From positions 248,001-312,000 of the forward strand of contig DELZ01000002.1 in assembly GCA_002354635.1 (NCBI GenBank): a stretch of 64,000 nt of DNA. Direction: 5' to 3'. The notes below the pieces were generated by a model that ran no database searches, was not told the DNA's origin, and saw nothing but the letters and a program-made list of their open reading frames with translations. This stretch comes from Sphingomonadales bacterium UBA2683 (GTDB lineage Bacteria; Pseudomonadota; Alphaproteobacteria; Sphingomonadales; Sphingomonadaceae). Made by a program: the position numbers and the translations under genes. Shown piece by piece: positions 37,754 to 46,381 of this stretch (position 1 is its first letter; each line of letters begins with the position of its first letter).

Positions 37754-38782
37754 ATGGAGGCGGTTATGTTGCATGAAAATTCTAAGGCCAGTGATAGTGG
37801 CACGGGCAGGGCAGGACAAGCAAAGCGCGCTTCGCGCGCTGCGCGCAAGACCCGTCGTGGCGGCAGCGCAGCGCCGAAAATCTCGTTATATGACGAGGTA
37901 ACGACGCAGATCATCGCGCAGCTTGAGGAAGGGGTTTTTCCTTGGGTGAAGCCTTGGGATAGCGGTAACGCCGTGACCGGCTTGCCGCGCAACGCGATTT
38001 CGGGGCGGCATTATTCGGGCATCAATATACTAATTCTTTGGGGCGCGGTCATTGATGGCGGCTATCCCTCGCAGGATTGGCTGACATTTCGGCAAGCCTT
38101 GGCCGCTGGCGGATGCGTCCGCAAGGGCGAGAAGGGCCGGACGATTTTCTATGCCGACCGCTTCACCCCTGACGATGATAGCAAGCAGGAAGGCGAGGGC
38201 GGCGCTGGCAATGGAGATGGGCCCCGCTCGATTCCATTCCTGAAACGCTTTACCGTTTTTAATGCCGCGCAGTGCGATGGTTTGCCGGAGAAGCTAACCG
38301 CCGAACCCGCGCCGCTTCCGCAGCGCGAATTGCACGATCAGGCAGAGGGTTTGATTGCAGCGACAGGGGCGGATTTTCGGACGGGCGGGACGAAGGCATT
38401 TTACAATGTGGGCGCGGATTATGTGCAGGTTCCCCCGCAATCCGCCTTCACCCATCAGATCGACTATTACCGCACGGCCTTGCACGAACTTGGCCACTGG
38501 ACCGGACACAAGACCCGCCTTGGCCGCGATCAGTCGGGCAGTTTCGGGACCGCGCTATATGCGCGGGAGGAACTCTGCGCAGAACTCGCATCGGCTTTCC
38601 TCTGCGCTGCGCTCGGTATCGTGCCGACCGTGCGCCATGCCGATTATCTTGGTTCTTGGCTTGCTGTCTTGCGGCAGGACAATCGCGCTATTTTCAAAGC
38701 CGCCAGTCAGGCCAGCAAGGCGGCGGATTATTTGCTCGCGTTTACCGATCAGGTGCCATTCCGGTCGGCGTGCGCGGCATGA
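37754..38782 (+). CDS. ardC: ArdC-like antirestriction protein with zincin-like metallopeptidase domain
   Basis: A 342-residue protein. After a basic, disordered N-terminus (to about 42), the ArdC ssDNA-binding N-domain covers YDEVTTQIIAQLEEG to GRTIFYADRF (about 46-135). The metallopeptidase-like domain follows with HELGHWTGH (His244, Glu245, His248). ArdC proteins from conjugative plasmids bind single-stranded DNA and protect incoming DNA from restriction. An alternative ATG at 37766 would shorten it by 4 residues. The next small gene overlaps its stop by 4 bases (ATGA). Confidence 0.9.
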   Translation: MEAVMLHENSKASDSGTGRAGQAKRASRAARKTRRGGSAAPKISLYDEVTTQIIAQLEEGVFPWVKPWDSGNAVTGLPRNAISGRHYSGINILILWGAVIDGGYPSQDWLTFRQALAAGGCVRKGEKGRTIFYADRFTPDDDSKQEGEGGAGNGDGPRSIPFLKRFTVFNAAQCDGLPEKLTAEPAPLPQRELHDQAEGLIAATGADFRTGGTKAFYNVGADYVQVPPQSAFTHQIDYYRTALHELGHWTGHKTRLGRDQSGSFGTALYAREELCAELASAFLCAALGIVPTVRHADYLGSWLAVLRQDNRAIFKAASQASKAADYLLAFTDQVPFRSACAA

Positions 38783-38994
38783 GCAGGGTGTCTCCAGATA
38801 ATAGCATCCCGCAGCTTGACGCAGAGATCACGCCGATTGGGATTCAGACTTTGGTGTCGGGTGTTGTGCCGATCACGCCAGCCCAGAGGCTGGCGTTCCG
38901 CGCCAACGCGCCAATGGAGCCCAAAAAGGCCCAGCGCCCCGCCGATCACGGCCTGTTCGATACCAATAGCCGCAACCAGATCGAGATGTTCTGA
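38779..38994 (+). CDS. small conserved-looking hypothetical protein
   Basis: A 71-residue protein (MSRVSPDNSIPQLDAEITPI at the start; ends with DTNSRNQIEMF) that I do not recognise as a named family. The ATG overlaps the ardC TGA by 4 bases, and the next gene (DUF2958) follows its stop by 14 bases with its own AAAGGAG. Coding is supported by the tight coupling. It is probably an accessory plasmid-backbone protein. Confidence 0.6.
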   Translation: MSRVSPDNSIPQLDAEITPIGIQTLVSGVVPITPAQRLAFRANAPMEPKKAQRPADHGLFDTNSRNQIEMF

Positions 38995-39008
38995 AAGGAG
39001 TTTTGACC

Positions 39009-39380
39009 ATGATGTTGCTTACTCAAGATCAAAAAAAGCGCTTGATCGCCAACGGCCAGAATCGCGGCGACCATGTGCCAATTGTCAAATTGTTCAATCC
39101 GGTTGGCGCAACCACTTGGTTGCTTTCCGAACTCGATAGCGATGGCGACACTTTGTTCGGTCTGGCCGATCTGGGGTTCGGCTGTCCCGAATTGGGTTCG
39201 GTCAGTCTCACCGAGATTGCATCTCTGGCCTTGCCTTTCGGTCTGTCCATTGAGCGCGATCTGCATTTTGAAGCGCGCTTTGCGCTGACCGTTTACGCCG
39301 ATGCTGCCCGACTGGTCGGGCGCATCACCGAGGATGAAGCGCGGCTTGAGGCCGCTGCTTTGGCCCAAGCCCATGAATAA
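39009..39380 (+). CDS. DUF2958 domain-containing protein
   Basis: A 123-residue protein (MMLLTQDQKKRLIANGQN; KLFNPVGATTWLLSELD; LFGLADLGFGCPELGSVSL) fitting DUF2958, a family typical of plasmids and integrative elements and often next to ParB/ArdC genes. Function unknown. The ATG at 39009 follows AAAGGAGTTTTGACC. A TTG two codons earlier is less likely. Part of the backbone segment ardC - small protein - DUF2958 - parB. Confidence 0.85.
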   Translation: MMLLTQDQKKRLIANGQNRGDHVPIVKLFNPVGATTWLLSELDSDGDTLFGLADLGFGCPELGSVSLTEIASLALPFGLSIERDLHFEARFALTVYADAARLVGRITEDEARLEAAALAQAHE

Positions 39381-39536
39381 CACTCCCTTCCGCCGTCTTG
39401 CCCACCCATCCGGTCAAGGCGCGGCAGACCCCGCACGGCAATCCCGCCGTGCGGAACACCGGCCCCGCTTCCACCGCCACCCCCGTATGCAACGGGAGCG
39501 GGGCCAATCACTAGAAACTCACGAAGGAGAATATCA

Positions 39537-41330
39537 ATGCAACTCGAAAATATAGACCTCGCCAAACTGTCGGTATCACCCGCCAATATGCGAAACGGCA
39601 AGAAGCCGCCCGACATTAGCGATATATTGCCCTCGGTGCGGGTGCGCGGCGTTCTTGTGCCTTTGCTTGTGCGTCCCAACGGCAGCGCCGATAGTTTTGA
39701 GATTGTCGCGGGACGGCGGCGCTATCATGCCGCAACCACGGTGGCCGAAGAAGGCGGCAGCGATGGACCGCTGCCATGTGCGATACTCGAAGAAGGCGAC
39801 GATGCCGCCGCCTTGGAAGCGTCACTCATTGAAAATCTTGTCCGCGAAAATCCTGACGAGGTAACGCAGTGGGAACAGTTTACACAACTGGTCAAGAAGG
39901 GCCGGAAGGCAAGCGAGATTGCCGATACATTCGGGATGGATGAAAAGATGGTGGGGCGCATTCTTGCCCTTGGCAATCTCTTGCCGCCCATCCGCAAGGC
40001 CTACCGCGCCGAAGAAATCGATGCCGCCACCGTGCGCCATCTGACCTTGGCCAGCAAGGCGCAGCAAAAGGCATGGCTGGCTTTGTTCAGGGATGAAGAA
40101 GCCTATGCGCCGCGCGGGACGCAGCTAAAGGCTTGGCTATTTGGCGGCGCGTCGATTTCCACGTCCGCTGCGATATTTGATATGGCCGAGTTCGAGGGAC
40201 AGATCGTGAGCGACCTGTTTGCCAAGGAAGGCTATTTTGCCGATGCCGACCAGTTCTGGGAAGCGCAGTCCGCTGCTATTGAAGCGAAGAAGGCGGAGTA
40301 TCTCGAAAATGGCTGGAGCGATGTGCAGATCATTCCGCAAGACAGCTATTTTCAGACATGGGACCATGAAAAGACCACCAAGCGCAAAGGGGGTCGCGTC
40401 TATATTGATGTGAGCGCCAAGGGCGAGGTGACTTTCCACGAAGGTTATCTGACCGCCAAGGAAGCGCGGGTGCGCGAAACCGGACAGACGGACAGCACAG
40501 CCGACAAGCCCAAGCGGCCTGAAATCACTGGCCCGATGGCGGAATATATCGATCTGCACCGCCACACTGCCGTTCGTAACGAACTTGCCGCCAGTCCGTA
40601 TGTCGCACTGCGCGTCATGGTCGCCCATGCGATTTGCGGTTCGCCTTTGTGGAATGTGAAGGTGCAGGAGCAGCGCAGCCGCAAGGAAGCGATTAGCGAA
40701 AGCATCCAGACCAGCGTGGCGGAAGCGCGTTTTGACGAGCGCCGCCGTGCGGTGTTGGGGGTGCTTGGCTTTGACGCCGACGAAGCTACCGTTACGCTCG
40801 GCCATGAAACCCGCAACGGCATCAGCGGATTGTTGCTGCGCTTGCTCGATGTGCCCGATGCTGTCGTGATGGAGATATTGGGTGTTGTCATGGCAGAAGC
40901 GCTGGCAGCGGGAAGCGAACTGGTCGAGACATTGGGTGTCCATCTTGATGTGGAAATGGCGGATTACTGGACAGCGGACGAAGCGTTCTTTGATCTTGTC
41001 CGTGACCGTGAAGTCCTGACCGCGCTTTTGGGCGAAGTTGGCGGAGCCAGCATTGCTGCTGCGAACGCCAGCGAAAAGACCAAGACGGTAAAGGGCATTA
41101 TCAGTGACCATATGACCGGCGAAAATGGCCGTGCAAAACACGAGCATTGGGTTCCGCGCTGGATGGCGTTTCCGCCATCAGCATATACGACACGCGGCGG
41201 TGTCGGCACTGTTGCCGCTGCTGAAAGAGCCAAGTGGTTGATGGAAGAGGATGAGTCATCCGAGCCGGAACCGCAGGAAGCGGACGAAGCTGCGTCTACA
41301 ACGGAAGAGAATGAGCGAATTGCAGCTTGA
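39537..41330 (+). CDS. parB: ParB/RepB/Spo0J family partition-like protein
   Basis: A 597-residue plasmid-type ParB. The N-terminal ParB/sulfiredoxin-like nuclease fold includes PSVRVRGVLVPLLVRP (about 31-46) and EIVAGRRRYHA. ENLVRENPDEVTQWEQF (about 99-115) is followed by an HTH (GRKASEIADTFGMDEKMVGR, about 120-139). The long C-terminal part (after 300) is specific to this plasmid/ICE group. No ParA gene is adjacent, so a partition role is uncertain and a regulatory or nuclease role is possible. It is followed by a very stable hairpin at 41338. Confidence 0.88.
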   Translation: MQLENIDLAKLSVSPANMRNGKKPPDISDILPSVRVRGVLVPLLVRPNGSADSFEIVAGRRRYHAATTVAEEGGSDGPLPCAILEEGDDAAALEASLIENLVRENPDEVTQWEQFTQLVKKGRKASEIADTFGMDEKMVGRILALGNLLPPIRKAYRAEEIDAATVRHLTLASKAQQKAWLALFRDEEAYAPRGTQLKAWLFGGASISTSAAIFDMAEFEGQIVSDLFAKEGYFADADQFWEAQSAAIEAKKAEYLENGWSDVQIIPQDSYFQTWDHEKTTKRKGGRVYIDVSAKGEVTFHEGYLTAKEARVRETGQTDSTADKPKRPEITGPMAEYIDLHRHTAVRNELAASPYVALRVMVAHAICGSPLWNVKVQEQRSRKEAISESIQTSVAEARFDERRRAVLGVLGFDADEATVTLGHETRNGISGLLLRLLDVPDAVVMEILGVVMAEALAAGSELVETLGVHLDVEMADYWTADEAFFDLVRDREVLTALLGEVGGASIAAANASEKTKTVKGIISDHMTGENGRAKHEHWVPRWMAFPPSAYTTRGGVGTVAAAERAKWLMEEDESSEPEPQEADEAASTTEENERIAA

Positions 41331-41337
41331 AGCATAG

Positions 41338-41361
41338 GCGGGCGGCTGTTCAGCCGCCCGC
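41338..41361 (+). terminator. strong hairpin after parB
   Basis: GCGGGCGGCTG-TT-CAGCCGCCCGC, a perfect 11-base complement starting 8 bases after the parB stop. No T-run follows, so termination would be weak or Rho-assisted. Confidence 0.55.
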
Positions 41362-41378
41362 TCCAAAATCACCGTAAA

Positions 41379-41405
41379 GCCCCAACCGGCAGAGCCGGTC
41401 GGGGC
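41379..41405. repeat. hairpin repeat, copy 1
   Basis: A 12-base stem around the loop AGA (GCCCCAACCGGC / GCCGGTCGGGGC, one mismatch), then TTCGG. It is the near-exact reverse complement of the hairpin at 42333, apart from one base. Confidence 0.65.
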
Positions 41406-41995
41406 TTCGGCATGGGCGTAGCCGTCAATGGGCGGGCTGCGCTTTGTCTGTTGGTGGCAGAGCCATCTTCACCGGCAAACAGTCTTCCAAAAGCAGTGCG
41501 TCAGGAGCCTCTCGATGCCCGAAATGGTCGCTGCGGTTGCTGTCGTCATTGACCGATTGCCCGATTGGCTTTGGCCATTGTCAATCCGGGCGTCGGTGCA
41601 TTTTCATGTGATCTGTTCATATCGGCAAGGGGAATCGCTTGCGTTCCGCAAACAGACAGCGCCATATCGACCGGAGTCTATGAGCCAGACATTGAATGCA
41701 GGCAGTTATTTGCCAAATCTCCTTGGCATTATTGGCCAGCCGCACTCATCCACGTCCTCGTCAATGGCTTTGATTGGCAGAGGACGGCTGCGCCTCTTGC
41801 CCCTAGCTGCAACGGTGCAGCCCAAAGTTTCTTCCCCTGCGCTGACGCGCATTCCGCGCGGAAACAAGAAACCCCGGTCTGCACCGTCCTCCACTTCGTT
41901 TCGGTCCTGCGGATGCATCGGTTCAAGCCCCTGCCTGAAATCAGCCATCGAGGCCGCGAATGAGCGCGGGTTCGACCAAACCAAGGAGAAGTATC

Positions 41996-42319
41996 ATGGC
42001 AAATATCGGAACATTCAAAAAGTCAGGCAACGACTATCGCGGCGAAATCGTCACCGTGATGTTGCAGAAGAAAAACGTCACCATCGTCGCCGAAGAACCA
42101 AGCGAGAATGAAAACGCACCGACCCACCGGGTGTTCGTGGCAAAGGCAGAAATCGGGGCAGCCTGGGCCAAGACCAGCAAGGAAGATCGCGATTATCTTT
42201 CGATCAAGCTCGACGATCCCAGCTTCAACGCACCGATCTTCGCCAGCCTGTTCGCCGATGAAGATGGCAAGAGCTTCAACCTCATCTGGTCACGCGCCCG
42301 CACATCGAACGGCAACTGA
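41996..42319 (+). CDS. DUF736 family protein
   Basis: A 107-residue protein (MANIGTFKKSGNDYRGEIVT; VAKAEIGAAWAKTS; YLSIKLDDPSFNAPIFASL) matching DUF736 over its full length, a small family found on alphaproteobacterial plasmids and ICEs next to conjugation or ParB genes. Function unknown. The ATG at 41996 follows AAGGAGAAGTATC. The hairpin at 42333 follows 13 bases after its stop and probably ends the transcript. Confidence 0.88.
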   Translation: MANIGTFKKSGNDYRGEIVTVMLQKKNVTIVAEEPSENENAPTHRVFVAKAEIGAAWAKTSKEDRDYLSIKLDDPSFNAPIFASLFADEDGKSFNLIWSRARTSNGN

Positions 42320-42332
42320 TCCAAACGCCCGC

Positions 42333-42359
42333 GCCCCGACCGGCTCTGCCGGTCGGGGC
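42333..42359. terminator. hairpin repeat, copy 2, after DUF736
   Basis: GCCCCGACCGGC-TCT-GCCGGTCGGGGC, a perfect 12-base stem starting 14 bases after the DUF736 stop, followed by TTCGCTGTGTTCGTTT. Probably terminates DUF736. Same sequence family as 41379-41405. Confidence 0.6.
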
Positions 42360-42467
42360 TTCGCTGTGTTCGTTTGAGCGCATGATTTACTGACATTGGA
42401 CCAAACCAGACAGTCGGAAGGTCGGATCATATATCGTTTGGAAACCCAAACATGTAGTCGTTCTCTT

Positions 42468-43034
42468 ATGCAATATGCTTTGGCACTTAAAAAGTTGATG
42501 ATGGCTGACCCGAGCCGATGGCCCGTGCTGGACATTGTGCGCTCGCTTGATTTGGCAGACTGTTGGGTAGGTGCAGGATTTGTTCGAGATGCCGTTTGGG
42601 ATAATTTGCACGGACGCGTGCCCAATGAATTGACGGCAGACATTGATGTGATTTGGTTTGGTTCGGACGATTCCAATGCCGCCAAAGATCGAGCGCTCGA
42701 AGCAGAGTTGCACAAAATCCGACCGGACCTGAATTGGTCAGTCAAAAATCAAGCGCGAATGAACGAGAGGAATGGCGACGCTGATTACAGGTCTGCGACT
42801 GACGCCATGCGTTTCTGGCCGGAGACCGCAACCGCAGTTGCGATTCGACGGAGCGGCCAAGACCAGTGCGAAATCGCTGCACCGTTCGGTCTGGATGATT
42901 TGTTTGAACTTCGGCTCACGGCAGCGGGCCGATTTGCAAATGAGAAGCGGTCGATCTTCTTGGAACGGCTTGAACAAAAGCAGTGGCTGCAAAGATATCC
43001 GAAGCTCCGGATAATTGATCGTTTGTCCCGATGA
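42468..43034 (+). CDS. nucleotidyltransferase family protein (DUF925/COG3575 type)
   Basis: A 188-residue protein. The stretch WVGAGFVRDAVWDNLHG (about 39-55) followed by TADIDVIWFG (about 60-69, the D-x-D-like metal-binding pair of the nucleotidyltransferase fold) fits DUF925-type nucleotidyltransferases. Substrate unknown. The ATG at 42468 is taken; an upstream TTG at 42396 would add 24 residues and neither has a clear ribosome site. Not part of any conserved mobilization set I know. Confidence 0.7.
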   Translation: MQYALALKKLMMADPSRWPVLDIVRSLDLADCWVGAGFVRDAVWDNLHGRVPNELTADIDVIWFGSDDSNAAKDRALEAELHKIRPDLNWSVKNQARMNERNGDADYRSATDAMRFWPETATAVAIRRSGQDQCEIAAPFGLDDLFELRLTAAGRFANEKRSIFLERLEQKQWLQRYPKLRIIDRLSR

Positions 43035-43089
43035 GTGGCCATCGCAGTCACAGTTTCACTCGTCCGAATAAAAGTGCATGTTGGGCTTT

Positions 43090-43287
43090 ATGACCGACCG
43101 GCCATTATCTCCCTGCAAAGATATTTGCGCGCTGGACGCCAGGGCCAGCGTCTGCACCGGCTGCGGTCGCACCATTGCCGAGATCGCCGAATGGGGGAGC
43201 GCGACCGCCAGCCGCCAGCAAGAAATCGTACGGCGATCTTCGGTCCGTTTGGGAAGCCTTGCTTCACAGACGCACTTAAAAGCCTAA
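43090..43287 (+). CDS. DUF1289 domain-containing protein
   Basis: A protein of about 65 residues with the DUF1289 cysteine pattern SPCKDICALD...SVCTGCGRTIAEIAEWG (C-x3-C...C-x2-C). This likely binds zinc or an Fe-S cluster. ATG at 43090; an in-frame ATG at 43078 would add 4 residues. Small chromosomal-type protein whose presence between plasmid genes is unexplained. It runs into the mobC upstream region. Confidence 0.72.
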   Translation: MTDRPLSPCKDICALDARASVCTGCGRTIAEIAEWGSATASRQQEIVRRSSVRLGSLASQTHLKA

Positions 43288-43365
43288 CCCCCAAGCGCAT
43301 CCAAGGGTGCCTTCATATTCAATGAATGTGGCCACTTTGGATACGCTTTTCTTAGGGGGTTTTAG
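43284..43365 (+). repeat. imperfect inverted repeat upstream of mobC, candidate oriT
   Basis: CTAACCCCC (43284) with GGGGGTTTTAG (43355), and CGCATCCAA (43296) with TTGGATACG (43337), form nested imperfect arms enclosing an AT-rich centre. It lies 77 bases before the mobC start and overlaps the tail of the DUF1289 gene. MOB-type oriT sites usually lie here. No nic site is identified, so this is a candidate only. Confidence 0.45.
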
Positions 43366-43441
43366 GGTATTTGTCTTAATTGCAGGATATGCCTAGCGGC
43401 GCGTGTTGTATTACAATGCCCGTGTTTCACGAGGCAATTTC

Positions 43442-43996
43442 ATGGCGACAAATACCGATCCGAAACCTGCGATGCTGAGCATTAGGCTAGATGCTGGAGC
43501 GCTATCTGCGCTCGACAGCTTCGCAGTGGGGCGGGGCGGTCGAAGCGCGATCTTGCGGCAAATGATTGAACAGGTGTTGGAGGAGAACAGTGGCCGTCCT
43601 CTGTTAGAACGCCGCGAAGGAATAGCGCATAATCGTGTCTCGCTACGCTTCACCGATGCCGAGATTTCGGTAATCGAATACCGTGCATCACAGCGCTCGA
43701 CCAATCGGTCAGGCTGGATCAAAGCATTGGTGCGCCGACACCTGTCTTTGAAATCGCGCGTCGATGATGGTTTGCTCGCTGAGCTCGCACCGATACGAAT
43801 GCAGTTGCTCCGCATTGGCCGCAATCTCAATCAGGCAATGAAGGCTGCCAATTTGCGTATGATGGAAGATGGCGACAAGCAGATTGGAAACGACCTGCGC
43901 CGTATCGCCGACATGCGTATGGAAATTTCCGAACAGATAGCAGCCGTCGGTGATGCCATGCACGGCGATGCGGGCTATTGGGAGGTAGCGGATTGA
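43442..43996 (+). CDS. mobC: MobC-like relaxosome accessory protein
   Basis: A 184-residue protein with an N-terminal ribbon-helix-helix-like segment (AMLSIRLDAGALSALDSFAV, about 10-29) and a central RVSLRFTDAEISVIEYRA typical of MobC. It should bind oriT and help the relaxase nick DNA. ATG at 43442; the stop overlaps the mobA start (TGATG). The pair MobC-MobA is the mobilization core of the element. Confidence 0.8.
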   Translation: MATNTDPKPAMLSIRLDAGALSALDSFAVGRGGRSAILRQMIEQVLEENSGRPLLERREGIAHNRVSLRFTDAEISVIEYRASQRSTNRSGWIKALVRRHLSLKSRVDDGLLAELAPIRMQLLRIGRNLNQAMKAANLRMMEDGDKQIGNDLRRIADMRMEISEQIAAVGDAMHGDAGYWEVAD

Positions 43997-45048
43997 TGGG
44001 GTTGGAATCTGCCCTTTGGGAAGCAACCCGGCCAGCATTCCGGGTGCGCTATATTCATGACCCGAATGGCCAGCCGCTGACACCGCTCTATGCTAGCTAC
44101 GGGTCTGCCAGCGGCAAGACAGCACGGGCAAAGTTGGCGAGGATTGTGCGCCGCGCGCCCGAAGTTTTGGTCAAAGTGACGGGACGCCAGAAGGGTGGTC
44201 GCCATGTCAAAGCCCACCTAGATTATATCGGACGCAAGGGTGACGTCGAGATCGAAAGCCGCGACGGAGAAATTCTCACGAGCAAAGACGATATTGCAGA
44301 ACGCGCGGCTGAGTGGAGTGACACGCTGCAATGGCGGTCACGGCCAACTGTGTCGTCGGTGTCGTTGGTTTTTTCGATGCCCGGAGGCACTGACCCAGAC
44401 AAGGTGCTGGGAGCGGTTCGCGCGCTGGCCCATGCCGAATTCAGCGACAATCATGATTATGTCTTGGCGCTTCATACCGATACGCCGCGCCCGCATGTTC
44501 ATTTGACAGTGCAGGCAGAGGGGCTTGATCGAACCCGCTTCAATCCTCGCCCGGTCCAACTGAATGGTTTGCGTGAACGGTTTGCACGCGAGCTGCGCGC
44601 GCGCGGCGTGGCTGCCGAAGCAACGCCAAGACGCGCGCGCGGGCGAGGGGTTGCTGGGTCAAGCATGGCGTTGGTCAAATTGCGCGCACGGCTGCGCACC
44701 GGATCAAGCCGTCAGATGATGAAGGCAGATCGGCGTACCAATGAACAGGCTATCGCCGTCGCGCAGGGGCAAGAGGCACTGCCGACATTTATCGCACTTG
44801 GCGCAGAAAAATGGCAGGCGATCCGCAAGGCATATCGCGAAGCTATCTTTGCGCTGAACGCCACCGGATCAAATCAAGATCGAGAGCTTGCCAACGACGT
44901 TCACGGCTTCCTCGAAAAGCATCAACACATGAACGCGACCCCCGAAGTCTTTGCCGCGCACTATGCTAAAAAGCTCGGATTCAAGGATGGTCATCCTAAA
45001 AAGCAGGCACGTGACCTATCGCCGCGTGATCGCGGGCGAAGCCAATAA
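43996..45048 (+). CDS. mobA: relaxase/mobilization nuclease
   Basis: A 350-residue relaxase of the MobA/VirD2 group. The metal-binding triad lies in HTDTPRPHVHLTV (His160, His167, His169), with the catalytic Tyr expected in the N-terminal segment around AHLDYIGRKGDVE (about 75-87). It would nick oriT and start strand transfer. Its start overlaps mobC by one base. No coupling protein or T4SS genes are seen, so transfer would need a helper. Residues after about 200 are basic and helical. Confidence 0.85.
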   Translation: MGLESALWEATRPAFRVRYIHDPNGQPLTPLYASYGSASGKTARAKLARIVRRAPEVLVKVTGRQKGGRHVKAHLDYIGRKGDVEIESRDGEILTSKDDIAERAAEWSDTLQWRSRPTVSSVSLVFSMPGGTDPDKVLGAVRALAHAEFSDNHDYVLALHTDTPRPHVHLTVQAEGLDRTRFNPRPVQLNGLRERFARELRARGVAAEATPRRARGRGVAGSSMALVKLRARLRTGSSRQMMKADRRTNEQAIAVAQGQEALPTFIALGAEKWQAIRKAYREAIFALNATGSNQDRELANDVHGFLEKHQHMNATPEVFAAHYAKKLGFKDGHPKKQARDLSPRDRGRSQ

Positions 45049-45119
45049 ACCCGTATGCCTAGCGCTCGAAAAGCGGTCATTAAATTCCAGATTTGGAGGT
45101 TGCCTGCTCAGCCTCTGGT

Positions 45120-45704
45120 CTAATCGCCAGTTGCATAATGGATGGGCTTGAATGATCCGTTATTGGACTGCAGAGCCGAACAGGCCGTCAGCCCAATAAT
45201 CAAGTCCATCTGAGCGCGGAAGCGGATGCACTCGCCCGCCTTGCTCATCGGCGATTCTACCGTGATTTCGCCTGTAACGGCATTGACTGGAACATTCATA
45301 AAGCAGTTGAAGGCTGTCGGAATTTGATCCTCGCTCACACCCCACGGTGCGAGAGCGCTGGCGAGATTGCCAAAGCATCCCCGATGCGGGTCCTTGTCAC
45401 CATAAATAATGCGAAAAGTATCTTTCGAGCAGGGTGTCAGCAGAAAATCATGTCGCCCGACGTCATCCTGTTCGATCTGAAGCATTACGTTACTGCGATT
45501 GGAATAAAGCGGATCGCCAGTTGTTAGGTAAATGCGGCTTGCATAATCCAGTGTTCGCCCGGAAGAAATGACCTCGCCGATGTCGTGAAGGTTATAAGCC
45601 AACAAATCGGCTACCTGCTCACCCATAGGATCAATCACGGTCAGCGTCTGCCCGGTCTTTAACTCAAAAGCCGTTCCGGTGCGTGGCTTCAATTCCTGAA
45701 TCAT
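45120..45704 (-). CDS. DUF1989 family protein (urea carboxylase-associated)
   Basis: A 194-residue protein of DUF1989 (GQTLTVIDPMGEQVADLLAY, about 17-36; CSKDTFRIIYGDKDPHRGCF, about 91-110; AFNCFMNVPVN), a cupin-like family often coupled to urea or guanidine-degrading enzymes. Function uncertain. It is the last gene of a three-gene operon: its ATG overlaps the stop of the YqcI/YcgG gene by 4 bases. The neighbours suggest a guanidino- or amide-bearing metabolite, which is inference. Confidence 0.8.
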   Translation of the reverse strand: MIQELKPRTGTAFELKTGQTLTVIDPMGEQVADLLAYNLHDIGEVISSGRTLDYASRIYLTTGDPLYSNRSNVMLQIEQDDVGRHDFLLTPCSKDTFRIIYGDKDPHRGCFGNLASALAPWGVSEDQIPTAFNCFMNVPVNAVTGEITVESPMSKAGECIRFRAQMDLIIGLTACSALQSNNGSFKPIHYATGD

Positions 45705-46381
45705 GGGGCTTTTTTCTCTTTCCTGTGAAAAGGACAGGCCCAATCGGCCTCAACCTGCCGTCCGCTATATTGCCGCGCTGCCGATATCATGCCGTGCGGT
45801 GCGAGCATAGGGTTCCGGCTTCCGGCCAGTGCCGTATCACGCTCCGAAATACTTGCCTGTAGCTGATTATAGAGTCCGGTCTTTCGCATTTGTTCAAATT
45901 GATCGTGGATGTTAAAAATGATGGTTGGTTTGGAAAAGCGCCGTGCCGGTCGGCTTGAACCCGGATGCAGACCCACGATAAAGAACGCCGCCCCTGCAAA
46001 GCTAACGGAGAAATTACCGGCATCAGGATCTGCACTAACCTCTTGATCATGGCTGCACCCGGCTGCGACATCAATGTCGGACAGGGCTTGCAGCCGAATC
46101 CACAAAGCCTGTTCAAATTCACGTTCTGACAGTGTGTTGTCGTCAGCAAAAATCACAGCGAAGCTTTGAAACATGTGCGGGTCAGTTCGGTAACGATATG
46201 CTTGGCCGCTCAGCCGTGAATAGATGTCTTTATCATCGCCAGTGTAAAACAGGCTGCTTGCTGTCAGGATTTCCATGTTGCCTTTTGCCAATGATGCCTT
46301 CGCGCCAACACACGGAAACTTCTGAGCATCAATGAAGCAGGTGAGGGCCTCTTTAGGGGTGGCGGTTTCGTGGTTGGTCAT
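45701..46381 (-). CDS. YqcI/YcgG family heme-dependent N-oxygenase-like protein (GntA type)
   Basis: A protein of about 226 residues matching YqcI/YcgG. The marks are FPCVGAKASLAKG (about 22), QSFAVIFADDNTLSEREFEQ (about 73-92), FFIVGLHPGSSRPARRF and AARQYSGRQVEADWACPF at the end. Relatives N-hydroxylate guanidines (GntA in guanitoxin, RohS-type in nitro-imidazole synthesis). The start is ATG at 46381; the frame is open 34 residues further but lies over the upstream gene. 4-base overlaps with both neighbours. Substrate unknown. Confidence 0.82.
   Translation of the reverse strand: MTNHETATPKEALTCFIDAQKFPCVGAKASLAKGNMEILTASSLFYTGDDKDIYSRLSGQAYRYRTDPHMFQSFAVIFADDNTLSEREFEQALWIRLQALSDIDVAAGCSHDQEVSADPDAGNFSVSFAGAAFFIVGLHPGSSRPARRFSKPTIIFNIHDQFEQMRKTGLYNQLQASISERDTALAGSRNPMLAPHGMISAARQYSGRQVEADWACPFHRKEKKAP

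Larger units (their letters stand above)
41331..41995. other. 665-base stretch between parB and DUF736 without a convincing gene
   Basis: It contains the hairpins 41338-41361 and 41379-41405. Open frames of 130-230 codons cross it but lack recognisable domains or a ribosome site. The last 20 bases hold AAGGAG serving the DUF736 gene. Confidence 0.5.

Noticed and set aside
37156..37992. 278-codon minus-strand open frame
   Set aside because: Arg/Ala-rich low complexity, no domain, overlaps ardC; a product of high GC content.
41428..42111. open frame between parB and DUF736
   Set aside because: No domain or ribosome site, runs into the DUF736 gene; other frames in the same stretch are equally open.
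43403..43441. upstream TTG start for mobC
   Set aside because: The 13 extra residues are not MobC-like; the ATG at 43442 fits better.
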